Assembly: GCA_946222885.1 (NCBI GenBank) | Contig: CAMIAK010000001.1 | Location: 1-64,000 of the forward strand | DNA length: 64,000 bases | From: an uncultured Nesterenkonia sp. | GTDB taxonomy: Bacteria; Actinomycetota; Actinomycetes; Actinomycetales; Micrococcaceae | Direction of reading: 5' to 3' | Part shown: piece by piece, positions 8,547 through 24,488 of the stretch | Layout of the letters: every line of letters begins with the position of its first letter | Position numbering within the stretch: the first letter of the stretch is position 1 | Program-made: the position numbers and the translations under genes | Notes under the pieces: model-generated | The model's database searches: none | Told to the model about the DNA's origin: nothing | What the model saw: the letters and a program-made list of their open reading frames with translations, nothing else

Positions 8547-9206
8547 ATGAATGAGTGGCACAGACGGGTCGTGATCGTGGACGACCACGGCATCTTCCGG
8601 GCCGGCCTGAAGGCTGAGATGCAGGGCCGGGTCGACGTGGTCGGGGAGGCTCATGACGTCGAGACCGCCGTCGCCGCGGTCCGCGAGCACCGCCCGGAGG
8701 TGGTGCTGCTGGACGTGCACCTGCCCGGCGGCACCGGCGGCGGGGGAGCGGAGGTGGTCAAGCTCTGCCGCGACCTGCTGGAGGAGGTCCGCTTCCTGGC
8801 CATCAGCGTCTCCGACCAGGCGGAGGACGTCGTCTCGGTGATCCGGGCCGGCGCTCGCGGCTACGTCACCAAGACCATCAGCACCGCCGACCTGACGGAG
8901 GCGGTGGAGGCCGTGGCCACCGGAGACGCCGTCTTTTCGCCCCGGCTGGCCGGGTTCGTGCTGGACGCCTTCGGCACCTCTGGGCTGGCCGAGGACGTCC
9001 GGGACGAGGAGCTGGACCGGCTCTCGGCCCGGGAGGTGGAGGTCATGCGGCTGATCGCCCGCGGCTACACCTACCGGGAGATCGCCTCCGACCTGTTCAT
9101 CTCCGTCAAGACGGTGGAGTCCCACGTCTCCAAGGTGCTGCGCAAGCTGCAGCTCTCCTCCCGGCACGAGCTCACCCGCTGGGCGGAGCGGCGCAGGATC
9201 GTCTGA
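8547..9206 (+). CDS. LuxR/NarL-family response regulator
   Basis: 219-aa regulator with an N-terminal receiver domain: VDDH acidic pocket, phospho-acceptor Asp in VVLLDVHLPGG and conserved Lys in YVTKTI. The C-terminal LuxR helix-turn-helix has LSAREVEVMRLIARG and VKTVESHVSKVLRKL. GGGGGA precedes the ATG by 5 nt. It is the partner of the PspC-type kinase just upstream and probably controls the divergent PspC/LiaF-like operon. The 85-nt gap between kinase and regulator contains two short hairpins (near 8472-8490 and 8507-8520) of unknown use. Confidence 0.95.
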   Translation: MNEWHRRVVIVDDHGIFRAGLKAEMQGRVDVVGEAHDVETAVAAVREHRPEVVLLDVHLPGGTGGGGAEVVKLCRDLLEEVRFLAISVSDQAEDVVSVIRAGARGYVTKTISTADLTEAVEAVATGDAVFSPRLAGFVLDAFGTSGLAEDVRDEELDRLSAREVEVMRLIARGYTYREIASDLFISVKTVESHVSKVLRKLQLSSRHELTRWAERRRIV

Positions 9207-9282
9207 GACGGCCGGATCGTCTAGAATTCTGGCGGAGGGCGGCGCGCCGTCGTCGTGTCCTCTTTCACAGGCGGAGCAAGGC

Positions 9283-9310
9283 TTGCTAAGATCGCCGGCT
9301 CTCGTATAGT
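9283..9310 (+). promoter_or_regulatory. Promoter of rpoB-rpoC
   Basis: TTGCTA (9283-9288) and TATAGT (9305-9310) are separated by 16 nt. This gives a leader of about 100 nt before the TTG start of rpoB. Confidence 0.65.
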
Positions 9311-9418
9311 CTGTACCTTTGCGCATCCCCTCTACTCTCGTGCCTTCAAATAGCGGTGGGCATCCGGGTGTGAGCGCATTTCCTACGGAAGCTACGAAGG
9401 TCTGTGGAAGGATCCCTC

Positions 9419-12922
<3,504 letters not shown>

Positions 12923-12987
12923 CCTCACCGGTCAGAACACCATCACTGCATTTCCACGAGTCTTAGAGAAAAGAGAGATACAGGACT

Positions 12988-16875
<3,888 letters not shown>

Positions 16876-16910
16876 TCTGATGATCCGTTGAAGACCGGCT
16901 GAGGTCTGAC

Positions 16911-16947
16911 GAGGGCCCGGGTTCCCGCAAGGGGAGCCCGGGCCCTC
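16911..16947 (+). terminator. Terminator of rpoB-rpoC
   Basis: A 16-bp stem with one G-U pair encloses a 5-nt loop and is followed by TCTCG. Confidence 0.85.
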
Positions 16948-16981
16948 TCGCATCCGCAGCCGGTTCCTCTTCCTCCGCCGT

Positions 16982-17044
16982 TGCATGGTGTTTCTGCAGA
17001 TGCATGGGCGATCCAGGGGCATGCATCCGCAGAAAGGGTATGCA
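16982..17044. repeat. Inverted repeat pair A flanking DUF559 gene
   Basis: Arms 16982-17006 and 17020-17044 are complementary at 20 of 25 positions around a 13-nt loop. The right arm contains the 16-mer GCAGAAAGGGTATGCA (17029-17044), which recurs in both arms of the repeat after the DUF559 gene. Confidence 0.9.
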
Positions 17045-17172
17045 CCGGCGCAGGCAGGGCACGACGTCGGCCACTCACGACGCCGACGCTCTCCCCGCGC
17101 TGTGGCACGAAGTTATCCACAGATCGGCAGCACCCCATGGCGTGCGGCCTGCCTGCCGAGCAGAGTGGAGTG

Positions 17173-18348
17173 ATGCCGGACCGCCCACAGGCCACACCCG
17201 CACCAGGCTCAGTCAGCACAGCTGCGCCAGCCGAACCCGGCACAGCTGCGACGCCGGCAGCGCCGAGCCTGTCCCCGCAGCTGCGGCTGGCCGCCCCTGA
17301 GGCATCCCCTGGACTGTTCATCCGGCCCAGCCTGTCGGACCACCCAGAGGTCGCGGGGGAGAGGGCCAGTCGCAAGACCGCCGGTGGGGAGTTGGTCAGA
17401 CTGGCGCGGGGCGTCTATCTGCCTCGGCGGATCTGGACGGATGCCCCACCGTGGACGCGGTACGAGATGGCCATCGCGGCCAAGGCGCACAGCCATCCGA
17501 GTGCGGTCTTCCGGCGGGAGGCCGCGCTGGTTCTGTGGCGCCTTCCGCTGCTGCGCACTCCCCGGGAGATCACACTGCGTGCTCTCGGGCGGAGCACCGC
17601 GGGACGGGTGCCGGCGGCGGAGCGAGGTGGGGTGGAGGGCTTCGACCTGTGCCGGTCTGCGGCCGGGCCGACGGCGCCCTCCACCCTGATCCCACCGGGC
17701 ATTCTCCCCGCCGTCCGTGGGCCTGAGCAGGGGTACCGGGTGGAGGAGCTGATCCCGGTGCTCACTGACACCGTTCCCCGGATGGGCCGGGCGGCCGGCG
17801 TCGTGGTCCTGGATGCGGTGCTGGCGGGGAGCAGGAGGCCCGGCAACACGGGCAGTCCGGTGCAGCAGGCCGGAGGAGTCGCCCACGGACTGCTCCACCT
17901 CCATGCTGAGCAGATGCGGGTGAAGTGGCATAGGCGACTGTTCCTGCAGGCGCTGGAGGCCGCGGACCGTCGCAGCGAATCGGCCGGTGAATCCCTGCTG
18001 CGAGTCCTGATGGCCGACCTGGGATTCCCGATGCCCACACTCCAGAGCAGGATCGAGGCTCAGGGCCGGAACTGTTGGGCGGACTTCGAGTTCGAGGAGG
18101 CCGGCGTCGTCGTGGAGTTCGACGGCCTGGAGAAGTATCGCCGTGGGGGAGAGGGAACCGCTGGCCCGGAGGCCGCGCAAGCGGTGATCGGGGAGAAGCG
18201 CCGTGAGGACGGCATCCGCAGCACCGGCCGCAGTGTGCTGCGCTTCGTCTGGGCGGACTGCGGCAGGCCCGAGAGGATCGAGGCTGCTCTGCTGAGGGCA
18301 GGCGTCCCGCAGGACCGCGCCCGACGGTGGGCGCCCGCCCCGTGGTGA
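17173..18348 (+). CDS. AbiEi/DUF559-type protein with VSR-like nuclease fold
   Basis: 391-aa protein. After a variable Pro/Ala-rich N-terminus, residues 60-110 resemble the AbiEi-type winged helix seen in many actinobacterial proteins (GGELVRLARGVYLP). The C-terminal 120 residues fit the DUF559/VSR-like PD-(D/E)XK fold: ADFEFEEAGVVVEFDG with the conserved acidic residues, then RREDGIRSTGRSVLRFVWAD. No partner toxin gene is adjacent. The gene sits alone between rpoC and rpsL and is bracketed by related palindromic repeats. The start is uncertain: GGAG lies only 2 nt before the ATG at 17173. A nuclease or defence role is inferred from the fold only. Confidence 0.75.
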   Translation: MPDRPQATPAPGSVSTAAPAEPGTAATPAAPSLSPQLRLAAPEASPGLFIRPSLSDHPEVAGERASRKTAGGELVRLARGVYLPRRIWTDAPPWTRYEMAIAAKAHSHPSAVFRREAALVLWRLPLLRTPREITLRALGRSTAGRVPAAERGGVEGFDLCRSAAGPTAPSTLIPPGILPAVRGPEQGYRVEELIPVLTDTVPRMGRAAGVVVLDAVLAGSRRPGNTGSPVQQAGGVAHGLLHLHAEQMRVKWHRRLFLQALEAADRRSESAGESLLRVLMADLGFPMPTLQSRIEAQGRNCWADFEFEEAGVVVEFDGLEKYRRGGEGTAGPEAAQAVIGEKRREDGIRSTGRSVLRFVWADCGRPERIEAALLRAGVPQDRARRWAPAPW

Positions 18349-18357
18349 GCCCGTCGA

Positions 18358-18419
18358 TGCATACCCTTTCTGCGTATACACCCCCTGGGCAGGGCAGGCA
18401 TCGGCAGAAAGGGTATGCA
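18358..18419. repeat. Inverted repeat pair B flanking DUF559 gene
   Basis: Arms 18358-18373 and 18404-18419 form a perfect 16-bp inverted repeat of TGCATACCCTTTCTGC around 30 nt. The right arm extends to a 21 of 22 match with the right arm of pair A (17023-17044). It could also serve as terminator of the preceding gene. Confidence 0.9.
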
Positions 18420-18688
18420 GACGCCGATCCGCCCCCACGCACAGCCCGTCTGCCCCGGCCCGGCCCGACCCCTCGCGTGGCGCGCCGGGACCTGCTACAG
18501 TTGATTCGATTGTTTCTGTGTGGCAGAGGGACTCGGTCCGGGTTGCGGGGAAGTTGCGCAACGAATGCCACATTTTTGCACGCCTAGGGGCTCTTCCCGC
18601 GGACTGTGCGAGAACTGATCGCCCGCGGGGAGACTGCCAGAGGCCCGGCCTCGAACATCACCCCTGAACCACGTATGGAGAACGCATA
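18420..18688 (+). promoter_or_regulatory. Upstream region and leader of str operon
   Basis: No gene is visible. A candidate -10 box TACAGT lies at 18496-18501 without a clear -35. An 8-bp stem, TCCCGCGG (18595-18602) with CCGCGGGG (18623-18630), suggests a structured leader. GGAG at 18677-18680 is the ribosome-binding site of rpsL. Confidence 0.4.
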
Positions 18689-19063
18689 GTGCCTACTATT
18701 CAGCAGCTGGTGCGCAAGGGCCGTTCGCCCAAGCGCGCGAAGAACGCCACCCCTGCTCTGCAGGGTTCCCCGATGCGTCGTGGAGTGTGCACCCGTGTGT
18801 ACACCACGACCCCCAAGAAGCCGAACTCCGCACTCCGTAAGGTCGCCCGTGTGCGCCTCGGCGGCGGCGTCGAGGTCACCGCCTACATCCCGGGCGAGGG
18901 TCACAACCTGCAGGAGCACTCCATCGTGCTCGTGCGCGGCGGCCGTGTGAAGGACCTCCCCGGCGTCCGCTACAAGATCGTCCGCGGCGCCCTCGACACC
19001 CAGGGTGTCAAGGGTCGTGGCCAGGCCCGCTCCCGCTACGGTGCGAAGAAGGAGAAGAAGTAA
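18689..19063 (+). CDS. rpsL: 30S ribosomal protein S12
   Basis: S12 lies at the decoding centre and controls tRNA selection and fidelity. The 124-aa product has the invariant TTPKKPNSALRKVARV loop, with the lysines that mutate in streptomycin resistance in their wild-type form, and the PGVRYKIVRG segment. It starts with GTG behind GGAG. Its TAA overlaps the ATG of rpsG by one base, so the genes are coupled in the str operon. Confidence 0.98.
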   Translation: MPTIQQLVRKGRSPKRAKNATPALQGSPMRRGVCTRVYTTTPKKPNSALRKVARVRLGGGVEVTAYIPGEGHNLQEHSIVLVRGGRVKDLPGVRYKIVRGALDTQGVKGRGQARSRYGAKKEKK

Positions 19064-19533
19064 TGCCTCGTAAGGGACCCGCTCCTAAGCGCCCTCTCGT
19101 CCAGGACCCCGTCCACGGCTCCCCGCTGGTCACCCAGCTGATCAACAAGGTGCTGGTCGACGGCAAGAAGTCCACCGCTGAGCGCATCGTCTACGGCGCC
19201 CTCGACGGCGTCGCCCAGAAGACCGGCGAGAACGCCGTCGAGACCCTGAAGACCGCGATGGACAACATCCGTCCGGCCCTCGAGGTCCGCTCCCGCCGCG
19301 TCGGCGGCGCCACCTACCAGGTGCCCGTCGAGGTCAAGCCCGGCCGCGCCACCGCGCTGGCCCTGCGCTGGCTGGTCGGCTACGCCAAGGACCGCCGCGA
19401 GAAGACGATGACCGAGCGTCTGATGAACGAGATCCTCGACGCCTCCAACGGCCTCGGCGCCGCTGTGAAGCGCCGCGAGGACACCCACAAGATGGCCGAG
19501 TCCAACAAGGCCTTCGCCCACTACCGCTGGTAG
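19063..19533 (+). CDS. rpsG: 30S ribosomal protein S7
   Basis: Primary 16S rRNA-binding protein that nucleates the 30S head, 156 aa as usual. Conserved segments include VNKVLVDGKKSTAERI-like and GGATYQVPVEVKPGRA, and the C-terminus ends AFAHYRW. It overlaps rpsL by one nucleotide. fusA follows after 114 nt, where TATTCT (19604-19609) might be an internal -10 box. Confidence 0.98.
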   Translation: MPRKGPAPKRPLVQDPVHGSPLVTQLINKVLVDGKKSTAERIVYGALDGVAQKTGENAVETLKTAMDNIRPALEVRSRRVGGATYQVPVEVKPGRATALALRWLVGYAKDRREKTMTERLMNEILDASNGLGAAVKRREDTHKMAESNKAFAHYRW

Positions 19534-19647
19534 TTCTCTGCCCGAGGCCCGCGCAGCTGCTCCGGCGGCTGGGCGGGGCTCGGACCAGGGGTCATTTTCG
19601 GAGTATTCTGAAGACCGAGCAAAACCGCTTATTTAAGGGGATTCACC

Positions 19648-21762
19648 GTGGCACAAGACGTGCTCACTGACCTGAAGAAGGTCCGCAACATCGGCATCAT
19701 GGCTCACATCGATGCCGGTAAGACCACCACCACCGAACGCATCCTTTTCTACACCGGCCTGAACCACAAGATCGGTGAGACCCACGACGGTGCGTCGACG
19801 ACGGACTGGATGGAGCAGGAGAAGGAGCGCGGCATCACGATCACCTCCGCCGCGGTGACCTGCTTCTGGGAGAACAACCAGATCAACATCATCGACACCC
19901 CCGGCCACGTCGACTTCACCGTCGAGGTCGAGCGCTCCCTGCGCGTGCTCGACGGCGCCGTCGCCGTCTTCGACGCCAAGGAGGGTGTGGAGCCGCAGTC
20001 CGAGACCGTGTGGCGCCAGGCCGACAAGTACAACGTCCCCCGCATCTGCTTCGTCAACAAGATGGACAAGCTGGGCGCTGACTTCTACTTCACCGTCGAC
20101 ACCATCAAGGAGCGCCTCGGCGCCAAGCCGCTGGTGATGCAGCTGCCGATCGGCTCCGAGAACGACTTCGTCGGCGTCGTGGACCTGCTGCACATGAAGG
20201 CCCTGGTGTGGCCCGGCGACGCCAAGGGCGACGTGACCATGGGCGCGGCCTACGAGACCCAGGAGATCCCCGAGGACCTCAAGGAGCGTGCCGAGGAGTA
20301 CCGCAACGAGCTCATCGAGAACGTGGCCGAGGCCAACGAGGAGCTCATGGAGAAGTACCTCGGTGGCGAGGAGCTCAGCATCGAGGACCTCAAGCAGGGC
20401 ATCCGCGAGCTGACCGTCGCAGGCGAGGCCTACCCGGTGTTCTGCGGCTCCGCGTTCAAGAACCGAGGTGTGCAGCCCATGCTCGACGCCGTGGTGGACT
20501 ACCTGCCCTCCCCGGCAGACATCTCCTCCATGGAGGGCCACAAGCCGGGCGACGAGGAGGAGGTCCTCACCCGTAAGCCCTCCAAGGACGAGCCTTTCTC
20601 CGCGCTGGTCTTCAAGATCGCCTCCCACCCGTTCTTCGGGCAGCTCACCTTCATCCGCGTGTACTCCGGCAAGCTCGGATCCGGCACGCAGATCCTCAAC
20701 ACCACCAAGGGCAAGAAGGAGCGCATCGGAAAGCTCTTCCAGATGCACGCCAACAAGGAGAACCCGGTGGAGGAGGTCCAGGCGGGCCACATCTACGCGG
20801 TGATCGGCCTGAAGGACGTCACCACCGGTGACACCCTCTCCAACCCGGAGCACCCGATCGTCCTGGAGTCCATGAGCTTCCCGGAGCCCGTGATCAACGT
20901 GGCGATCGAGCCGAAGTCCAAGGGCGACCAGGAGAAGCTCTCCACCGCCATCCAGAAGCTGGTGGCCGAGGACCCGACCTTCACCGTGTCCCTGGACGAG
21001 GAGACCGGTCAGACCGTCATCGGCGGTATGGGCGAGCTCCACCTGGACGTCTTCGTGGACCGCATGAAGCGCGAGTTCAAGGTGGAGGCCAACGTCGGCA
21101 AGCCGCAGGTGGCCTACCGCGAGACCATCCGCCAGGCTGCCATGGACGTCTCCTACACCCACAAGAAGCAGACCGGCGGTTCCGGCCAGTTCGCGAAGGT
21201 CATCCTCGACTTCGAGCCGCTGGAGACCTCCGAGGACGAGATGTACGAGTTCGAGAACGCCGTCACCGGCGGCCGCATCCCGCGCGAGTACATCCCCTCG
21301 GTCGACGCCGGCATCCAGGACGCCATGCAGCTGGGCGTGCTCGCCGGCTACCCGATGGTGGGCGTGAAGGCCCGTCTGAAGGACGGCCAGTACCACGACG
21401 TCGACTCCTCCGAGATGGCGTTCAAGCTCGCCGGCTCGCAGGCCTTCAAGGAAGGCGTCAAGAAGGCCAAGCCGGTGCTGCTCGAGCCCCTGATGGCCGT
21501 CGAGGTCCGTACTCCGGAGGAGTACATGGGCGACGTCATCGGTGACCTGAACTCCCGCCGCGGCCAGATCCAGTCCATGGAGGACGCGGCAGGCGTGAAG
21601 GTCGTCAAGGCCTCCGTGCCGCTGTCGGAGATGTTCGGCTACATCGGTGAGCTGCGTTCGCGCACTCAGGGACGTGCCGTCTTCACCATGACCTTCGACT
21701 CCTACGGCGAGGTCCCGAAGGCCGTGGCCGAGGAGATCATCGAGAAGAATCGCGGCGAGTGA
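19648..21762 (+). CDS. fusA: Elongation factor G
   Basis: Translational GTPase driving tRNA-mRNA translocation and, with RRF, ribosome recycling; 704 aa, full length. G motifs are AHIDAGKTTTTER (P loop), RGITITSAA (switch I), DTPGHVDF and NKMD. Domains IV and V are intact to the Lys/Glu-rich C-terminus. It starts with GTG preceded by AAGGGGA. Confidence 0.98.
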   Translation: MAQDVLTDLKKVRNIGIMAHIDAGKTTTTERILFYTGLNHKIGETHDGASTTDWMEQEKERGITITSAAVTCFWENNQINIIDTPGHVDFTVEVERSLRVLDGAVAVFDAKEGVEPQSETVWRQADKYNVPRICFVNKMDKLGADFYFTVDTIKERLGAKPLVMQLPIGSENDFVGVVDLLHMKALVWPGDAKGDVTMGAAYETQEIPEDLKERAEEYRNELIENVAEANEELMEKYLGGEELSIEDLKQGIRELTVAGEAYPVFCGSAFKNRGVQPMLDAVVDYLPSPADISSMEGHKPGDEEEVLTRKPSKDEPFSALVFKIASHPFFGQLTFIRVYSGKLGSGTQILNTTKGKKERIGKLFQMHANKENPVEEVQAGHIYAVIGLKDVTTGDTLSNPEHPIVLESMSFPEPVINVAIEPKSKGDQEKLSTAIQKLVAEDPTFTVSLDEETGQTVIGGMGELHLDVFVDRMKREFKVEANVGKPQVAYRETIRQAAMDVSYTHKKQTGGSGQFAKVILDFEPLETSEDEMYEFENAVTGGRIPREYIPSVDAGIQDAMQLGVLAGYPMVGVKARLKDGQYHDVDSSEMAFKLAGSQAFKEGVKKAKPVLLEPLMAVEVRTPEEYMGDVIGDLNSRRGQIQSMEDAAGVKVVKASVPLSEMFGYIGELRSRTQGRAVFTMTFDSYGEVPKAVAEEIIEKNRGE

Positions 21763-21892
21763 GCTCCTGAGCTCCTCATCGCATAATTTCCCCAAACAAA
21801 GCACCACTTAGTAGACTTGCGAGAGTTTCAGCCTCGACACCCGTGCGGCTGAAGTAAGTCTTCTGACCTAACACGTTCTATAGGAGGAACCT
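21763..21892 (+). promoter_or_regulatory. Candidate tuf promoter and leader hairpin
   Basis: TAGACT at 21812-21817 is a plausible -10 box. A 7-bp hairpin (21827-21833 with 21847-21853) follows in the leader. AGGAGG is the ribosome-binding site directly before tuf. Confidence 0.4.
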
Positions 21893-23083
21893 GTGGCCAA
21901 GGCAAAGTTCGAGCGGAGCAAGCCGCACCTCAACATCGGCACGATCGGTCACGTCGACCACGGCAAGACCACCCTGACTGCCGCCATCTCCAAGGTCCTG
22001 GGCGACAAGTACCCGGACCTGAACGAGCAGCGTGACTTCGCGTCGATCGACAACGCTCCCGAGGAGCGCGAGCGCGGCATCACGATCAACGTCTCCCACG
22101 TCGAGTACCAGACCGAGAAGCGTCACTACGCACACGTCGACGCTCCCGGCCACGCCGACTACGTGAAGAACATGATCACCGGTGCTGCTCAGATGGACGG
22201 CGCCATCCTCGTGGTCGCCGCCACCGACGGCCCGATGGCCCAGACCCGTGAGCACGTGCTGCTGGCCCGCCAGGTCGGCGTGCCGCAGCTGCTGGTCGCT
22301 CTGAACAAGTCCGACATGGTCGAGGACGAGGAGCTGCTGGACCTGGTCGAGATGGAGGTCCGCGAGCTGCTGTCGGACCAGGAGTTCGACGGCGACAACG
22401 CCCCCGTCATCCGCACCTCCGGCCTGAAGGCCCTCGAGGGCGACGCCGAGTGGGTCAAGACCGTCGAGGACCTCATGGAGGCCGTGGACGAGTTCATCCC
22501 GGAGCCGGAGCGCGACAAGGACAAGCCGTTCCTGATGCCGATCGAGGACGTCTTCACCATCACCGGCCGCGGCACCGTGGTGACCGGCCGTGCCGAGCGC
22601 GGCACCCTGGCCATCAACTCCGAGGTCGAGATCCTGGGCATCCGCGACAAGCAGAAGACCACCGTGACCGGCATCGAGATGTTCCACAAGCAGCTCGACG
22701 AGGCATGGGCCGGCGAGAACTGCGGTCTGCTGCTGCGCGGCCTGAAGCGTGACGACGTCGAGCGCGGCCAGGTCGTGGCTGCTCCCGGCTCCATCACCCC
22801 GCACACCAACTTCGAGGCGAACGTCTACATCCTGTCCAAGGATGAGGGCGGCCGTCACAACCCCTTCTACACCAACTACCGTCCGCAGTTCTACTTCCGT
22901 ACGACTGACGTGACCGGTGTGATCGAGCTGCCCGAGGGCACCGAGATGGTGATGCCCGGTGACAACACCGAGATGACCGTCGAGCTCATCCAGCCGATCG
23001 CTATGGAGGAGGGCCTCGGCTTCGCCATCCGTGAGGGTGGCCGCACCGTGGGCTCCGGCAAGGTCACCAAGATCATCAAGTGA
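21893..23083 (+). CDS. tuf: Elongation factor Tu
   Basis: GTPase that delivers aminoacyl-tRNA to the ribosome, 396 aa. G motifs are GHVDHGKTT, RGITINVSHVEY, DAPGHADY and NKSD. The beta-barrel domains II and III are complete (PFLMPIEDVFTITGRGTVVT; VGSGKVTKIIK end). It starts with GTG behind a near-perfect AGGAGG. It is the last gene of the str operon and probably has its own promoter as well. Confidence 0.98.
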   Translation: MAKAKFERSKPHLNIGTIGHVDHGKTTLTAAISKVLGDKYPDLNEQRDFASIDNAPEERERGITINVSHVEYQTEKRHYAHVDAPGHADYVKNMITGAAQMDGAILVVAATDGPMAQTREHVLLARQVGVPQLLVALNKSDMVEDEELLDLVEMEVRELLSDQEFDGDNAPVIRTSGLKALEGDAEWVKTVEDLMEAVDEFIPEPERDKDKPFLMPIEDVFTITGRGTVVTGRAERGTLAINSEVEILGIRDKQKTTVTGIEMFHKQLDEAWAGENCGLLLRGLKRDDVERGQVVAAPGSITPHTNFEANVYILSKDEGGRHNPFYTNYRPQFYFRTTDVTGVIELPEGTEMVMPGDNTEMTVELIQPIAMEEGLGFAIREGGRTVGSGKVTKIIK

Positions 23084-23115
23084 TGATCCTGGGCTCCTAG
23101 TCAGCCTCTTTATCA

Positions 23116-23150
23116 CGAAGGCCCCCGGCGCTTTGCGCCGGGGGCCTTCG
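23116..23150 (+). terminator. Terminator of tuf
   Basis: A perfect 16-bp stem (23116-23131 with 23135-23150) encloses a TTT loop. Confidence 0.9.
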
Positions 23151-23494
23151 TGTGTCAGAATAGACAAGTTGCTCGCGCACAGGTATGTCCTCTCCAGGAT
23201 CGCCTCAGCGAGTCCATAGACCATCACAACGAACAGCCGGCCTACTGCGGGTGTACTGCTGTGTGCGGAGATATTCTGCTCATCTAAGCGACACGCCCGA
23301 CCGCGGGGGTCGGTCACCGGCGGGGTGAGGAACCCGGGACGGCCGCAGGGCCGGAACGGATTCACCCCGGCGGGCAGCCCATAACAGCAGAAGGTCCCCA
23401 CTGTGGAAGACGCCTTTCTGTGAGTCCGCGAGGATTCGCGTCAACGGGCTGCGAGGAATGACGAGACGAACCATGAACAGAGAGGCTTGTCGCC
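23151..23494 (+). promoter_or_regulatory. S10 operon promoter and structured leader
   Basis: No gene is visible. TATTCT at 23272-23277 is a candidate -10 box. Downstream, GGGGTGA (23322-23328) pairs with TCACCCC (23362-23368) around an inner hairpin (23340-23344 with 23349-23353). This looks like a structured leader that could respond to a ribosomal protein, but it is not verified. GAGAGG near 23480 is the likely ribosome-binding site. Confidence 0.4.
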
Positions 23495-23803
23495 ATGGCG
23501 GGACAGAAAATCCGCATCCGGCTGAAGTCGTATGACCACGAGGTCATCGACACTTCGGCCCGGAAGATCGTCGACACGGTCACACGCGCCGGTGCAACGG
23601 TAGTGGGCCCCGTGCCGCTGCCCACCGAGAAGAACGTGTACGCCGTGATCCGTTCTCCCCACAAGTACAAGGACAGCCGCGAGCACTTCGAGATGCGCAC
23701 CCATAAGCGCCTCATCGACATCGTGGACCCGACGCCGAAGGCCGTCGACTCGCTCATGCGTCTCGACCTGCCTGCTGACGTCAACATCGAGATCAAGCTC
23801 TGA
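23495..23803 (+). CDS. rpsJ: 30S ribosomal protein S10
   Basis: S10 is in the 30S head and also acts as NusE in transcription antitermination. The 102-aa product is of standard length and has the conserved IRLKSYDHEVID and GPVPLPTEKNVY segments. It is the first gene of the S10 operon, followed by rplC after 22 nt. Confidence 0.98.
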   Translation: MAGQKIRIRLKSYDHEVIDTSARKIVDTVTRAGATVVGPVPLPTEKNVYAVIRSPHKYKDSREHFEMRTHKRLIDIVDPTPKAVDSLMRLDLPADVNIEIKL

Positions 23804-23825
23804 AGCAGGGAGGTGCTGAGAGACT

Positions 23826-24488
23826 ATGACCAACATTTCCCGCGTTGAACTGAACGTCAAGGGCCTGCTGGGCACGAAGCTCGGCATGACCCAGGTCTGG
23901 GACGAGGACAACAACCTCGTTCCGGTCACTGTCGTGCAGGCCGACTCCAACGTCGTCACCCAGATCCGCAGCAGCGAGACCGACGGCTACAACGCCGTCC
24001 AGATCGGCTACGGACAGATCGACCCGCGCAAGGTCACCAAGCCGCTGGCCGGCCACTTCGAGAAGGCCGGCGTGACCCCGCGCCGCCACGTCGTCGAGGT
24101 CCGCACCGCCGACGCCGCCGAGTACGAGCTGGGCCAGGACCTGAAGGTGGAGGCCTTCGAGGCCGGCCAGAAGGTCGACGTCATCGGCAAGACCAAGGGC
24201 AAGGGCTTCGCCGGCGTCATGAAGCGTCACGGCTTCGCCGGCGTGGGTGCATCCCACGGTCAGCACAAGAACCACCGCAAGCCGGGTGCCATCGGCGGCG
24301 CAGCCACCCCTGGTCGCGTCTTCAAGGGTGTGCGCATGGCCGGCCGGATGGGCAACAACCGCCAGACCACGCACAACCTCACCGTTCACGCAGTGGACGC
24401 CGAGAAGAACCTGCTGCTCATCAAGGGCGCCGTTCCCGGTGCTCGCGGCCAGGTCGTCCTGGTCCGCACCGCAGTGAAGGGAGCATGA
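23826..24488 (+). CDS. rplC: 50S ribosomal protein L3
   Basis: Early-assembly 23S rRNA-binding protein near the peptidyl transferase centre, 220 aa. LLGTKLGMTQVWDE at the N-terminus and the long extension loop (SHGQHKNHRKPGAIGGAATP) are typical. Its stop overlaps the first possible start of rplD by 4 nt. Confidence 0.98.
   Translation: MTNISRVELNVKGLLGTKLGMTQVWDEDNNLVPVTVVQADSNVVTQIRSSETDGYNAVQIGYGQIDPRKVTKPLAGHFEKAGVTPRRHVVEVRTADAAEYELGQDLKVEAFEAGQKVDVIGKTKGKGFAGVMKRHGFAGVGASHGQHKNHRKPGAIGGAATPGRVFKGVRMAGRMGNNRQTTHNLTVHAVDAEKNLLLIKGAVPGARGQVVLVRTAVKGA

Noticed and set aside
17113..17121. Perfect DnaA box TTATCCACA upstream of the DUF559 gene
   Set aside because: It is a single copy with no AT-rich region or dnaA gene nearby. 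One 9-mer match is expected by chance in a window of this size.
23280..23474. Small antisense frame in the S10 leader
   Set aside because: It has no ribosome-binding site or similarity, and it overlaps structured leader sequence.
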